Below, in pieces: positions 33,738 through 42,165 of a DNA stretch of 64,000 nt. Below the pieces are notes generated by a model that saw only the letters and a program-made list of their open reading frames with translations, had not been told where the DNA came from and did no database searches. Where the stretch lies: positions 241,663 through 305,662 of the forward strand of contig NZ_JBKFGH010000008.1 of assembly GCF_051233475.1 (NCBI RefSeq), in the 5' to 3' direction. The stretch comes from Bacillus_BU sp051233475 (GTDB lineage Bacteria > Bacillota > Bacilli > Bacillales > Cytobacillaceae). Numbering within the stretch: position 1 is the first letter of the stretch; each line of letters starts with the position of its first letter. The translations under genes and the position numbers were made by a program.

Positions 33738-33949
33738 TCCAATTCTCCTCATCCAAGTTCTATGTTGTTACAATTTTTAAGAAATTATATGTGAGTATAA
33801 CATGTCGAAAAATCTTCGTAAATGACAGCGTGCTACCATAGTAGAGAGATAAAGCCTATGTTTAGGGTGTGGAGATTGGAAGAGGATTATGAATGCAAAA
33901 TAGAGGTGATGACTTTTAATTGGCTGCACTTCTTTGTAAAACTCGTGAT

Positions 33950-34052
33950 AAAATTGACAAAAATATGGCATCGGCAAATTAGATTGTTAAATCAGCAAAT
34001 AAAACACTGATTTTTGCAAATAAGATTGCAAACTCGACAAATAAAACATTTT
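33950..34052. repeat. Degenerate tandem repeat of GCAAATAAAACA-type units
   Basis: Four units of about 20-25 bp containing [A/G]CAAAT[A/T]A lie in the gene-free stretch 33738-34126. No gene was seen there. Confidence 0.5.
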
Positions 34053-34063
34053 AACAACGCAAA

Positions 34064-34088
34064 AAGCAGCTCTAATTTAGAGCTGCTT
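34064..34088 (-). terminator. Terminator after the CNNM/CBS gene
   Basis: AAGCAGCTCTAA stem with its complement; T-rich sequence (TTTTTGCG) follows on the minus strand. Confidence 0.75.
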
Positions 34089-34126
34089 CTACATTTATGG
34101 TCTTCGACTTAAAATCCGCCGATCAA

Positions 34127-35422
34127 TTATTTCTTCCTTACTTCTAAAAACAAAATATGATGACCTTCAATTTCTTTGATTTTAAAAACATAACCTTCTG
34201 CTTCGATTTCATCACCGAGCTTGGCGTCGATGTTGCGCGTTAAGAACCAGCCGCCAATCGTGTCCACTTCCTCATCAGAAAGATCAATGCCTAACGTATC
34301 GTTGACTTCATCGACCAAAACCCGTGAACTGAAAATATAGTGGTCAGCACCTTGTTTACGAACCTCAGCCACTTCATCGGCATCAAATTCGTCGCGGATT
34401 TCACCGACGATTTCCTCGAGAATATCCTCAACCGTGACAAGTCCAGATGTGCCTCCGTACTCATCCAATAGGATCGCCATGTGAATCCGTTCCTTTTGCA
34501 TTTTAACCAAGAGGTCGTGAATCGGAATCGTTTCAATAACGCGAATAACCGGTTTTACTAATTTACTTAACTCGATTTCGTTGCGGAAATCCTTACGAGT
34601 GAGATTTAAAGTCAGTAGTTCCTTAATGTTGACCATCCCAAGAATGTTATCCTTGTCGCCGTCGATAACGGGGTAGCGCGTATATTTCTCGTTACGGACC
34701 ACATCCATGATCGAAGTCAGGTCATCTTTAATATCAAAGCTGACAATTTCGGTACGCGGCACCATGATTTCTTTGGCAATCCGCTCGTCAAATTCGAAAA
34801 TTTTGTTCACGTAATTCAATTCTGCTTTATTGATTTCTCCGCCCTTATAGCTCTCAGAGAGCAGGATACGCAGCTCCTCTTCTGAGTGGGCTAATTCATG
34901 CTCAGAAGCAGGCTTTAACCCAAACAGACCGACAAACAGCCGTGCTGAGCCATTCAACACCCAAATGAAAGGATACATGATTTTATAAAACAAAATAATC
35001 GGGCGAGCAAACAGAAGCGTAACGGCTTCTGCTTTTTGAATCGCCACCGTTTTTGGAGCTAGCTCACCAATAACGACGTGTAAGAAGGTCACAGAGCCAA
35101 AGGCAATCGCAAACGATAAAATGCTGGCTACTGAATCATTAATAGCCATTCTTTCAAATAACGGATGCAGGATATCCTCAACCGTCGGTTCACCCAGCCA
35201 ACCTAGCCCTAACGCAGTGACGGTAATTCCGAGCTGGCACGCTGATAAATACTCATCAAGATGGGTGATTACTTTTTTTGCGGAAATCGCCCCTTTTTTA
35301 CCCTCGGCAATCAATTGGTCAATCCGTGAACTTCTTACTTTTACAATGGCAAACTCCGTCGCCACGAAAAAGGCGGTAAAGGCGATTAAAATCGCAACTA
35401 AAACAAGGTTAATTAATATCAA
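34127..35422 (-). CDS. CNNM-domain/CBS-domain membrane protein (MpfA/CorC family)
   Basis: 431 residues: a CNNM (DUF21) membrane domain with three or four spans (1-170), paired CBS domains (about 205-335, MVPRTEIVSFD, YPVIDGDKDNILGMVN, DEYGGTSGLVTVEDI) and a C-terminal CorC/HlyC domain (about 350-428). The family includes B. subtilis MpfA, a Mg(II) exporter. The start is TTG at 35422. The only SD (AGGAGGTG, 35456-35449) is 26 nt away, with a perfect 17-nt hairpin between; folding it leaves 9 nt, a normal spacing. Confidence 0.92.
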   Translation of the reverse strand: MILINLVLVAILIAFTAFFVATEFAIVKVRSSRIDQLIAEGKKGAISAKKVITHLDEYLSACQLGITVTALGLGWLGEPTVEDILHPLFERMAINDSVASILSFAIAFGSVTFLHVVIGELAPKTVAIQKAEAVTLLFARPIILFYKIMYPFIWVLNGSARLFVGLFGLKPASEHELAHSEEELRILLSESYKGGEINKAELNYVNKIFEFDERIAKEIMVPRTEIVSFDIKDDLTSIMDVVRNEKYTRYPVIDGDKDNILGMVNIKELLTLNLTRKDFRNEIELSKLVKPVIRVIETIPIHDLLVKMQKERIHMAILLDEYGGTSGLVTVEDILEEIVGEIRDEFDADEVAEVRKQGADHYIFSSRVLVDEVNDTLGIDLSDEEVDTIGGWFLTRNIDAKLGDEIEAEGYVFKIKEIEGHHILFLEVRKK

Positions 35423-35428
35423 TGAATT

Positions 35429-35456
35429 GCCTTACTGAGTAAGGCGTACACCTCCT
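35429..35456 (-). promoter_or_regulatory. SD separated from its start codon by a hairpin
   Basis: SD AGGAGGTG (35456-35449) is followed by GCCTTAC-TCA-GTAAGGC (35445-35429), a perfect 7-bp stem, then 6 nt to the TTG start. A GTG overlapping the SD opens a 10-codon frame whose TGA overlaps the TTG, an alternative coupling model. Confidence 0.65.
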
Positions 35457-35472
35457 AGATGTAAAAAGAAAA

Positions 35473-36156
35473 TTAGTCTTCGTCACCTTGCATGAAAATC
35501 ATTACATATTTCAAAAGCTCAAGTAATGAAATTAACGCAGCAGCCACATACGTTAATGCTGCGGCATTAAGAACCTTTTTGACACCATGTTCTTCGTCAT
35601 TGTATAGAATACCTTCAGCAACCATCAGGTTTCTAGCTCTGGAGCTTGCGTTAAACTCAACCGGCAATGTAATGAGCTGGAAGGCAACCGCGACTGAAAA
35701 GAATAGAATCCCTAAGCCGATAAGTGAGAAGGCCTGGAACAAAAATCCTCCAATTAAAAGGAAAGGAGCAATCCCAGAGGCAATATTTACAACTGGGAAC
35801 ATCCGGTGTCTCAACATTAACGCTGCATAGCCTTGCTTATGCTGAATAGCATGTCCAATTTCGTGTGAAGCTACTGAGATAGACGAAATAGAACTTCCGT
35901 AATAAACAGCTTCAGACAGGCGAACTACTTTATGAATCGGGTCATAGTGGTCGGAAAGCGTGCCGCGAACGACCTGGATTGGAATGTGCGACAATCCATT
36001 TTGGTCAAGCAACGTCCGTGCCACCTCTGCACCAGTCCGGCCTGTTCTAGAAGGAACATTCACCCATTTATTAAACGTACCTTTTACTCGAAATTGTGCC
36101 CAAATTGAAATTCCAAATGCGATAAAAATCAAAAAGTCCATCGGATGAAAAAACAC
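35473..36156 (-). CDS. Membrane zinc metallopeptidase, YugP/DUF6 type
   Basis: 227 residues. Zinc motif SHEIGHAIQHK (about 103-113) after an N-terminal span, with three further hydrophobic segments (about 125-160 and 195-215). The family resembles HtpX-like membrane proteases and B. subtilis YugP. Substrates are unknown. The start is GTG at 36156, 7 nt after AGGAGG. Confidence 0.88.
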   Translation of the reverse strand: MFFHPMDFLIFIAFGISIWAQFRVKGTFNKWVNVPSRTGRTGAEVARTLLDQNGLSHIPIQVVRGTLSDHYDPIHKVVRLSEAVYYGSSISSISVASHEIGHAIQHKQGYAALMLRHRMFPVVNIASGIAPFLLIGGFLFQAFSLIGLGILFFSVAVAFQLITLPVEFNASSRARNLMVAEGILYNDEEHGVKKVLNAAALTYVAAALISLLELLKYVMIFMQGDED

Positions 36157-36301
36157 GTTGAATTCCTCCTAAATTAATAAATATGATGACCGGGCAAGGG
36201 GAGAAAACAGATCAATCTCCCTCCCCATACCGGTTTATAAAACACAGTTAAAATCTAATTATACACTTACGATTTATCTTAACAAAAAGTTTCATTTTGT
36301 T

Positions 36302-37108
36302 TTAAATTACCTCTGTTTTACCATCTTCATTCGCAACAACCTCTGCTTCCGGTTTTTCTTTTGAAAGAAACCAGCCGCCCAAAGCAATGCCAACTAGGAC
36401 AACATAGAAGCTAGCCTTCCAAAGTGTTGAGTGCGAGAACTCCTCGCTCAAGACACCAAGTGCCGGATGTGAAAGAGTGTAAACAGCAAGCTTCACACCA
36501 ACCCAGCCAACAATCATAAACGCTGCGATCTCAAGACCAGGCCGCTTGTGTAAAAGGTCAACAAACAGGTTGGCTGCAAAACGCATTATGATTAACCCAA
36601 GCATTCCGCCAGCAAAGATAACTAAGAACTTACCGCCATCAAGTCCGCCAATATTCGGAAGCGGAGTGTCCGGAAGCATCACTGCCAGAGCAACCGCAGC
36701 GAGGATTGAGTCGACCGCAAAGGCGATATCCGCCACTTCAACCTTTAACACCGTTGTCCAGAAGCTTGAACCCTTCTTGGTTGGTTCCACGTTTTCTTCG
36801 TTACCTTCAGACGATTTTGATTTAACCAATTTACGAAAAATATGATTCCCTGCCATAAACAGAAGATAAAGGGCGCCGACCGCCTGCAGCTGCCATACAT
36901 CAACGAGATAAGAAATGACAAACAATGATCCGAAACGGAAAATAAACGCCCCTGCTAGCCCGTAAAATAAAGCCTTTTTTCGTTCCTCTAACGGCAAATG
37001 TTTTACCATAATCGCCAACACTAAAGCATTATCCGCTGCGAGTAGACCTTCCAGCACAACCAGGACAAGCAACACCCAGCCGTATTCCAATAATAATGAT
37101 ACATCCAT
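36302..37108 (-). CDS. TerC-family membrane protein (manganese-exporter type)
   Basis: 268 residues, seven or eight spans, with the TerC signatures EGLLAADNALVLAIMV (about 20-35) and VEVADIAFAVDSILAA (about 130-145) carrying the acidic residues thought to bind metal. TerC proteins under yybP-ykoY control (B. subtilis YkoY, MeeF/MeeY; E. coli Alx) export Mn(II), including during exoenzyme metalation. The riboswitch at 37207-37318 supports this role. SD AAAGGAGG. Confidence 0.93.
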   Translation of the reverse strand: MDVSLLLEYGWVLLVLVVLEGLLAADNALVLAIMVKHLPLEERKKALFYGLAGAFIFRFGSLFVISYLVDVWQLQAVGALYLLFMAGNHIFRKLVKSKSSEGNEENVEPTKKGSSFWTTVLKVEVADIAFAVDSILAAVALAVMLPDTPLPNIGGLDGGKFLVIFAGGMLGLIIMRFAANLFVDLLHKRPGLEIAAFMIVGWVGVKLAVYTLSHPALGVLSEEFSHSTLWKASFYVVLVGIALGGWFLSKEKPEAEVVANEDGKTEVI

Positions 37109-37165
37109 GAGATGATCCTCCTTTAAAAAATAATTTTTAAAGTCATATCCCCAGCGGCAACAAAA

Positions 37166-37192
37166 AGGCCTCTACCGGAATGGTAAAGGCCT
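37166..37192 (-). terminator. Second terminator in the terC leader
   Basis: AGGCCTTTACC and GGTAGAGGCCT form a stem followed by TTTTTG on the minus strand, downstream of the riboswitch hairpin and upstream of terC. Its stem resembles the first terminator's, suggesting duplication. Confidence 0.7.
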
Positions 37193-37206
37193 AAAAAACA
37201 AAATAA

Positions 37207-37318
37207 AAAGACCTTTACCGTTGAAAGTAAAGGTCTCGCTAACAACGTCACGTTGCCAATAAAGCCGGAGAAACACGTTCTCGGAATGACGACTTTATTG
37301 TCCAGCTACTCCCCTTTA
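37207..37318 (-). promoter_or_regulatory. yybP-ykoY manganese riboswitch with its expression-platform terminator
   Basis: On the minus strand the conserved AAAGGGGAGTAGC block (about 37316-37304) and the GCGAGACCTTTAC block (about 37241-37229) flank the usual helices. The latter also begins a terminator (37209-37236, T-rich end). With Mn(II) bound, terminator formation would be blocked and terC expressed. Confidence 0.88.
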
Positions 37319-37378
37319 ATAAGGAAATATGATATTAATACTAATTTACTGGATGACGTGGAAGTTGTCAATAATAAA

Positions 37379-38953
37379 TTAAGCTACCTTCTCCTCTTTA
37401 TTATATAGCTCAGAAGTAAGAATACCTAACAAAATATAAAAAATAACCGAAACGCCAATAATCGAGTCATTTACTATTCCTTGAATTAAGTAGGCAAACA
37501 AAATAAAGGTTATGGCTACGATTTCTGAGTCTTCATTTAGATTTTTATTTAATACAATCCATTTGACACTTTTCCACAAAGGAATAACTACCATGATTAA
37601 AAATATTAATAGTCCAAGTACTCCTGTTCCAAATGCTAAATCGAGATACAATGAATGTGGCTTAGTTGCTACAGCTATTGTACCTACCCCGCTAATCATG
37701 TTTATATCGTTTTGCGGAAAGTGATAAGTATATGTGTCCAAACCGTAACCTAAGATTGGTCTTTCATATATAAGCGGAAGGGTTGTTTTCCAAAGATATC
37801 CTCGACCTGAACCCCAGGATATACCTGCTTCTGGTAATTGAGGAATAAAATTTTCCACTTGCCGCTTTGGAGATATAACATTAGAACCAGCTTTATTCTG
37901 ATCTGTACTAGGTTCTGAAGATTTCTCTTTTGCTTTAATATCGCTATTCTGGTTAAAAAAAGGATTTAAACTTTGATAATTTCCAAAAGTTTCATTCCAC
38001 ACTTTTTCATTATGATTATTCATTGGGATAAAAACTATCGTTAGACTAAGAACTAACGAAAATCCTAATAATAGTTCCTTATATTTTTTATTAAAAAATA
38101 TAAGCACTAAAAAAAGAGGGACTAATAGTAATATTGTAAAAAATCCGCTGTTTGATAGCGATGCCAGTAGAATGGAAAAAGACAAAAATAATAAAATAAT
38201 ATTAATTATTTTTAGCTTAAGATTTTTACATAAAGTAGCTAAAATAAAAAAAGTAATAAATAACATTGCTGAAACACCGCTTAAATAGTTCCCTTGATCA
38301 AGAGTCCCCATTAAGTATGAACCTTCTGAAAAAGCAAACTCATCGCCTAGATTCCCAATAATCATATGTAAAACCACTTTATTTTTAAGTAAATTAGTAC
38401 CATAAAAATTTAGTAATCCTATTATACTGTTTACTATCGTAAAGGGGATTAGGATGTATAAAGTCCATTTTAAATAACTTTTCGGTATCTTAATATTTGA
38501 AGCTATGAAAAAAAGAATCGCATAACATAAGTATGTAATGGTTCCTTCATTTCTGTCAAAAATTCCTCTTAAAACCAAAAATTTATGGGTAGCAAACATG
38601 GAAGATAATAGAACAACCACAATAAATAAACCAATTAATAAATTAACACTACTCTTTTTAATACTATAATTGAAAACAAAAACTTTAATAATAAAAATGA
38701 GTGAAAGAATAATTGTTATGAAGATTAATAATAAATATTTATTATAGGAGAATATTTCAAATTTTTCACCTGTAGAATAACTGGGTATTGCTGTAAAAGA
38801 AGGACTAATAAAATCTATAAAACTCCCCCTTAGTATTAAAGGGACTAGCAATAGCGCAACCAATAATCCAAAAAAAATTACCTTATCAACCAGCATTTCA
38901 TTTTTGTTAAATAGAAAGTTATGTTTCATTTTTTGTTTTGTCTTTATTTCCAT
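37379..38953 (-). CDS. O-antigen-ligase-like (Wzy_C) membrane protein
   Basis: 524 residues from the ATG at 38953 (SD AAAGGTG, 5 nt); an upstream ATG at 38989 lies inside the preceding gene. About 11 spans. A large external loop (about 330-400) leads into the Wzy_C signature region GSGRGYLWKTTLPLIYERP and GYGLDTYTYHFP. Such proteins ligate or polymerise glycans, or glycosylate proteins. The TPR protein encoded just upstream is a frequent partner. No other polysaccharide genes lie next to it; galE at 21300 is far away. Confidence 0.85.
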   Translation of the reverse strand: MEIKTKQKMKHNFLFNKNEMLVDKVIFFGLLVALLLVPLILRGSFIDFISPSFTAIPSYSTGEKFEIFSYNKYLLLIFITIILSLIFIIKVFVFNYSIKKSSVNLLIGLFIVVVLLSSMFATHKFLVLRGIFDRNEGTITYLCYAILFFIASNIKIPKSYLKWTLYILIPFTIVNSIIGLLNFYGTNLLKNKVVLHMIIGNLGDEFAFSEGSYLMGTLDQGNYLSGVSAMLFITFFILATLCKNLKLKIINIILLFLSFSILLASLSNSGFFTILLLVPLFLVLIFFNKKYKELLLGFSLVLSLTIVFIPMNNHNEKVWNETFGNYQSLNPFFNQNSDIKAKEKSSEPSTDQNKAGSNVISPKRQVENFIPQLPEAGISWGSGRGYLWKTTLPLIYERPILGYGLDTYTYHFPQNDINMISGVGTIAVATKPHSLYLDLAFGTGVLGLLIFLIMVVIPLWKSVKWIVLNKNLNEDSEIVAITFILFAYLIQGIVNDSIIGVSVIFYILLGILTSELYNKEEKVA

Positions 38954-38969
38954 GTCTACACCTTTGAGA

Positions 38970-39449
38970 TTATTTATTTTTTTGTTCAATTAATGCATAT
39001 AATTCAACAAACTCGTTTTTAAATTGCTCCTCATTTCTATAATTTGATATTTTATCTAGCAATAACTTAGCTTTCTCATGCTCATTGTTTAATATTAACG
39101 CTCTTGAATATCTTAAATTAAAGTGTGGGTCCAACTGGAAATTGGGATTAATCCCCAAAACCTTTTGGAAATTTGAAACCGCAATATCATATTCCCCCAT
39201 TGCTACTTGTGCAATTGCCAGGTAAGTAGTTATGTTTTCATCATTTTGATATTTATTAATTAGTTCGTGTAAAAGTGGGATTGCCTTATTGGGTTCTTGA
39301 TTCCTTATTAATTCTTTAGAATAACTAAATAATTCATAGTCCCTTTCATATTCGTCCTTTTCTGATTCACCAATCCAATATGTTATATTTATACATACAA
39401 CAATTAAAAGTAACATAATAAGTAAAGCTGTTTTACTATTAAATTGCAT
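38970..39449 (-). CDS. Membrane-anchored TPR protein
   Basis: 159 residues with an N-terminal span (8-26) and about three TPR units (YSKELIRNQEPNKAIPLL, YLAIAQVAMGEYDIAVSNF, LRYSRALILNNEHEKA). The next gene starts 16 nt further on, so the pair forms an operon. The protein probably acts as an extracellular scaffold for the Wzy_C protein; this is inferred from position. Confidence 0.8.
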   Translation of the reverse strand: MQFNSKTALLIMLLLIVVCINITYWIGESEKDEYERDYELFSYSKELIRNQEPNKAIPLLHELINKYQNDENITTYLAIAQVAMGEYDIAVSNFQKVLGINPNFQLDPHFNLRYSRALILNNEHEKAKLLLDKISNYRNEEQFKNEFVELYALIEQKNK

Positions 39450-39760
39450 GTTCAGTTCTCCCCACCAAAAACAGTTTTTTATACGATTATCGAACTACAA
39501 AATAACAATAGTTAATATTTTTATTATTAATAAAATTATATCAATATTATTAAAATAATTTAATTTTCCCAAATGACATATGGTGAACAATTTTTGACAA
39601 TAAATAAGAAAAATCCCCAAATAAGCCCTTTTGGGGAAAAATGTTAAATTATTTTTAATGATGGGATCTTTTTACAAAAAACAGGAGATATTCGTGAATT
39701 GATTAAATTACACAAATTTCTCCTGTTTTATTCTTTAAATTAATAATTGTTTTTTTAAAG
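39450..39760 (-). terminator. Gap holding two terminators after the octaheme gene
   Basis: The stronger hairpin (39676-39730) pairs AAAACAGGAGA with TCTCCTGTTTT and ends in a T-run. A second (39611-39637, TCCCCAAA/TTTTGGGGA) follows. The remaining A/T-rich DNA up to 39450 should carry the promoter of the TPR gene. Confidence 0.8.
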
Positions 39761-41824
39761 CTATTGTGTTGTTGGATTCTTTCTTGGTGCATGTGCAGCA
39801 CTTAATGCTTTATTTTCGCCATATCCATGACAGGTTGAACATGCTCGTTGGTCTGTTGTGTTATGTCCATCGGACTTTGTAACGTCTAGTTGTTTAACCG
39901 TAATTCCGTATAGGGACGTTGATCCGTTATGGCATTTTGTACAGAAGCTTCGTTCCTTAGAAGCATCCCATTCCCCGGACTCCGCTATGAAGTCTGCTCC
40001 AATGTTCTCATGACCAATTCTCGTTTTCAAATTCATAATATTACTTGAACCATGAGTATCATGACATTCAGCACAAGGAATATGTCCAGCAAGTGGACTG
40101 CCGTCCTGTGCTTTAATAATATGGCCAGAAAAGTTTTTCTCTTCGACAGTAATTTCTCTATTGGAGAAAGAACCACTACCATTGGTAATCTCATATTGTT
40201 TCTTCAATTCTTCAGTCAAATTCGAATAAAAATCAGAAATAACAGGAATACTCGCATATTTTTGACGGAAGTTTTGATTATGACAGCGTAGACAAAGTTC
40301 AAAGTCTTCCAGTATTCCAGATGCTGAGTTCCACTTTTTATATTCAAAAAGGCGATATTCAACTGCTGGATGAGCAATCTTCTCAGCGCTATCCGACTCA
40401 TGACAAGACTCACACAGTTGTTCTTTGCTACTAATTTTCCCAACAGGTTTGTCCTCATTCACTGGATCAGATGGTAAATGTGTATAAACGATTTGATCCT
40501 GTGTAAAATTTGGATTCTTCTCTGACCAATCCAAGTGTGGATTGTGACAGCTGGAGCAAGAACTACCATTTGGCTTCCCATCTAAACTTACAGCGGCATC
40601 ATGTTTATGGGTTTTATCCGTATTTGATGGTTTTGGAGCAACCGTTCCATCATGACAGGCCATGCAGTAATTATCAACTGAGAAGGTTTCACCTACTTGA
40701 ATTGTTTTACTGTCTAATAAATTAGGATTGGCAGCTGCATGTGTAGAATGACAATTGCCACATATATTGACATTATTATTATAATACTCGTGCGGATTCT
40801 CATGTTCTACTGTTGTAGATACTTCGGTTATAAATGACCAAAATCGCGGGCGTCCCATATTCCCAGCCGCATCAACTAAACCTGCCGAATTTACTAATAC
40901 ATTATACTTTTTCCCAGCAGTAAGTGGTTCCATAGGAGTAAAGGTAACTTCCTTGGTTATTGGGTCAAACGAATTTACCCCAGGAATTGAGGTTCCGTTT
41001 TGAGAAAGAGTGATGCTGTTTTCAATCGCTTGCAAATCTAAAAGTGTTGCATCAGAAATCTTTATCTTTATGGTCGTATCTAATGAAACTTGAGTCATAT
41101 CATGTTTAGGAAATACATCGGGTAATACAATTGGACGGGTTTTGTCCAAAATATATGAGACTTCACTTACACTGCCTTCATTACCGGCACGATCAATCGC
41201 TTTTGCAAAGATTGTATGATTTCCATTTGCTAAAGTATCAGCATTATAAGTCCATACGCCTTCAACATCTGCAGCAGTCTCAACCCAGGTACCATTTACT
41301 TGTCCGTTTTCACCCATGATACAATCGATACAGAGCTTTACAGTTGATCGTGACTCTGTGGTACCTTCGATAGATGAAGTATTAACATATGCCCCACTAG
41401 TAGGTTTTACGAATGTAATGGTTGGAGAAGTAAAATCTGTCGTAATTGAAATTGTTTCAGACGTATCTGTATTACCAGAAGAATCAGAAGCTTCAGCGTG
41501 TAAACTATGAGAGCCTTCTTCTGTTAATTCCACCATTATACTCCATGTCCCATTAATGATCTCCGTTGTTGTACCAATTTGTTGTGTTCCTTCGTATAGG
41601 ATAACGGAAGCATCTGCTTGAAAATTCTCAACTGTCCCAGAAACAGTAATAGGAGATTGATTATAGTATACTCCGGTTGCAGGAGAAGTGATTGAAACAA
41701 TCGGTCCATTTTCTATAGCTACAACTGTAGCTAGATTAATGAATAGGTTTAATCCAAACAATTGGATAACTAAAACTAGAACAATTAAAACCTGTAGTTT
41801 ATTCAGGAGTCCACTTTTTTTCAT
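39761..41824 (-). CDS. Secreted octaheme cytochrome c with N-terminal Ig-like domains
   Basis: 687 residues. Signal or anchor segment (10-35), two Ig-like repeats (about 42-128 and 130-228, SITSPATGVYYN and TFVKPTSGAYVN), an SbsA-type Ig domain (about 230-332), then eight CXXCH sites: CGNCH, CMACH, CSSCH, CESCH, CLRCH, CAECH, CTKCH, CSTCH. Doubled-CXXCH spacing suggests stacked haems. Ig modules could project the haems through the wall or contact an external surface. No LPXTG or SLH motif was seen. It has its own terminators and belongs to the multiheme island. Confidence 0.9.
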   Translation of the reverse strand: MKKSGLLNKLQVLIVLVLVIQLFGLNLFINLATVVAIENGPIVSITSPATGVYYNQSPITVSGTVENFQADASVILYEGTQQIGTTTEIINGTWSIMVELTEEGSHSLHAEASDSSGNTDTSETISITTDFTSPTITFVKPTSGAYVNTSSIEGTTESRSTVKLCIDCIMGENGQVNGTWVETAADVEGVWTYNADTLANGNHTIFAKAIDRAGNEGSVSEVSYILDKTRPIVLPDVFPKHDMTQVSLDTTIKIKISDATLLDLQAIENSITLSQNGTSIPGVNSFDPITKEVTFTPMEPLTAGKKYNVLVNSAGLVDAAGNMGRPRFWSFITEVSTTVEHENPHEYYNNNVNICGNCHSTHAAANPNLLDSKTIQVGETFSVDNYCMACHDGTVAPKPSNTDKTHKHDAAVSLDGKPNGSSCSSCHNPHLDWSEKNPNFTQDQIVYTHLPSDPVNEDKPVGKISSKEQLCESCHESDSAEKIAHPAVEYRLFEYKKWNSASGILEDFELCLRCHNQNFRQKYASIPVISDFYSNLTEELKKQYEITNGSGSFSNREITVEEKNFSGHIIKAQDGSPLAGHIPCAECHDTHGSSNIMNLKTRIGHENIGADFIAESGEWDASKERSFCTKCHNGSTSLYGITVKQLDVTKSDGHNTTDQRACSTCHGYGENKALSAAHAPRKNPTTQ

Positions 41825-42165
41825 TTTGTCCCCCTCGTTTCTGCTATATCTGTTTCACTATTACTATTTTAATTGTTTATAGGTGAAGGTACTAGTTATT
41901 AAGAGTAATATTCAATAAATATTCATTTATATATAGTAAAAATAATATAAAATTCCATTCAATAAAATTGAGACACCAAAGTTAACACTGAGATTTGACA
42001 ATCTTGCGAACTAACATTTGACAAATGTGTGAACGTGAACTAAAATACATCAGTATAAGTGTATCAATAAAAAAATAAGGTGCTATGCCGAAGCATAACA
42101 CCTTATTCCATACATTTTTTCTCTTGAGCTAATAATTAGTTGCAGCTAATTGTTAGCTTATTTTA
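41825..42165. other. Intergenic stretch upstream of the octaheme gene
   Basis: Holds the hexaheme terminator (42072-42108: AATAAGGTGCTATGC and its complement around CGAA) and a possible weak ResD-like word, TGTGTGAAC, at 42026-42034. No gene was seen. Confidence 0.6.
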
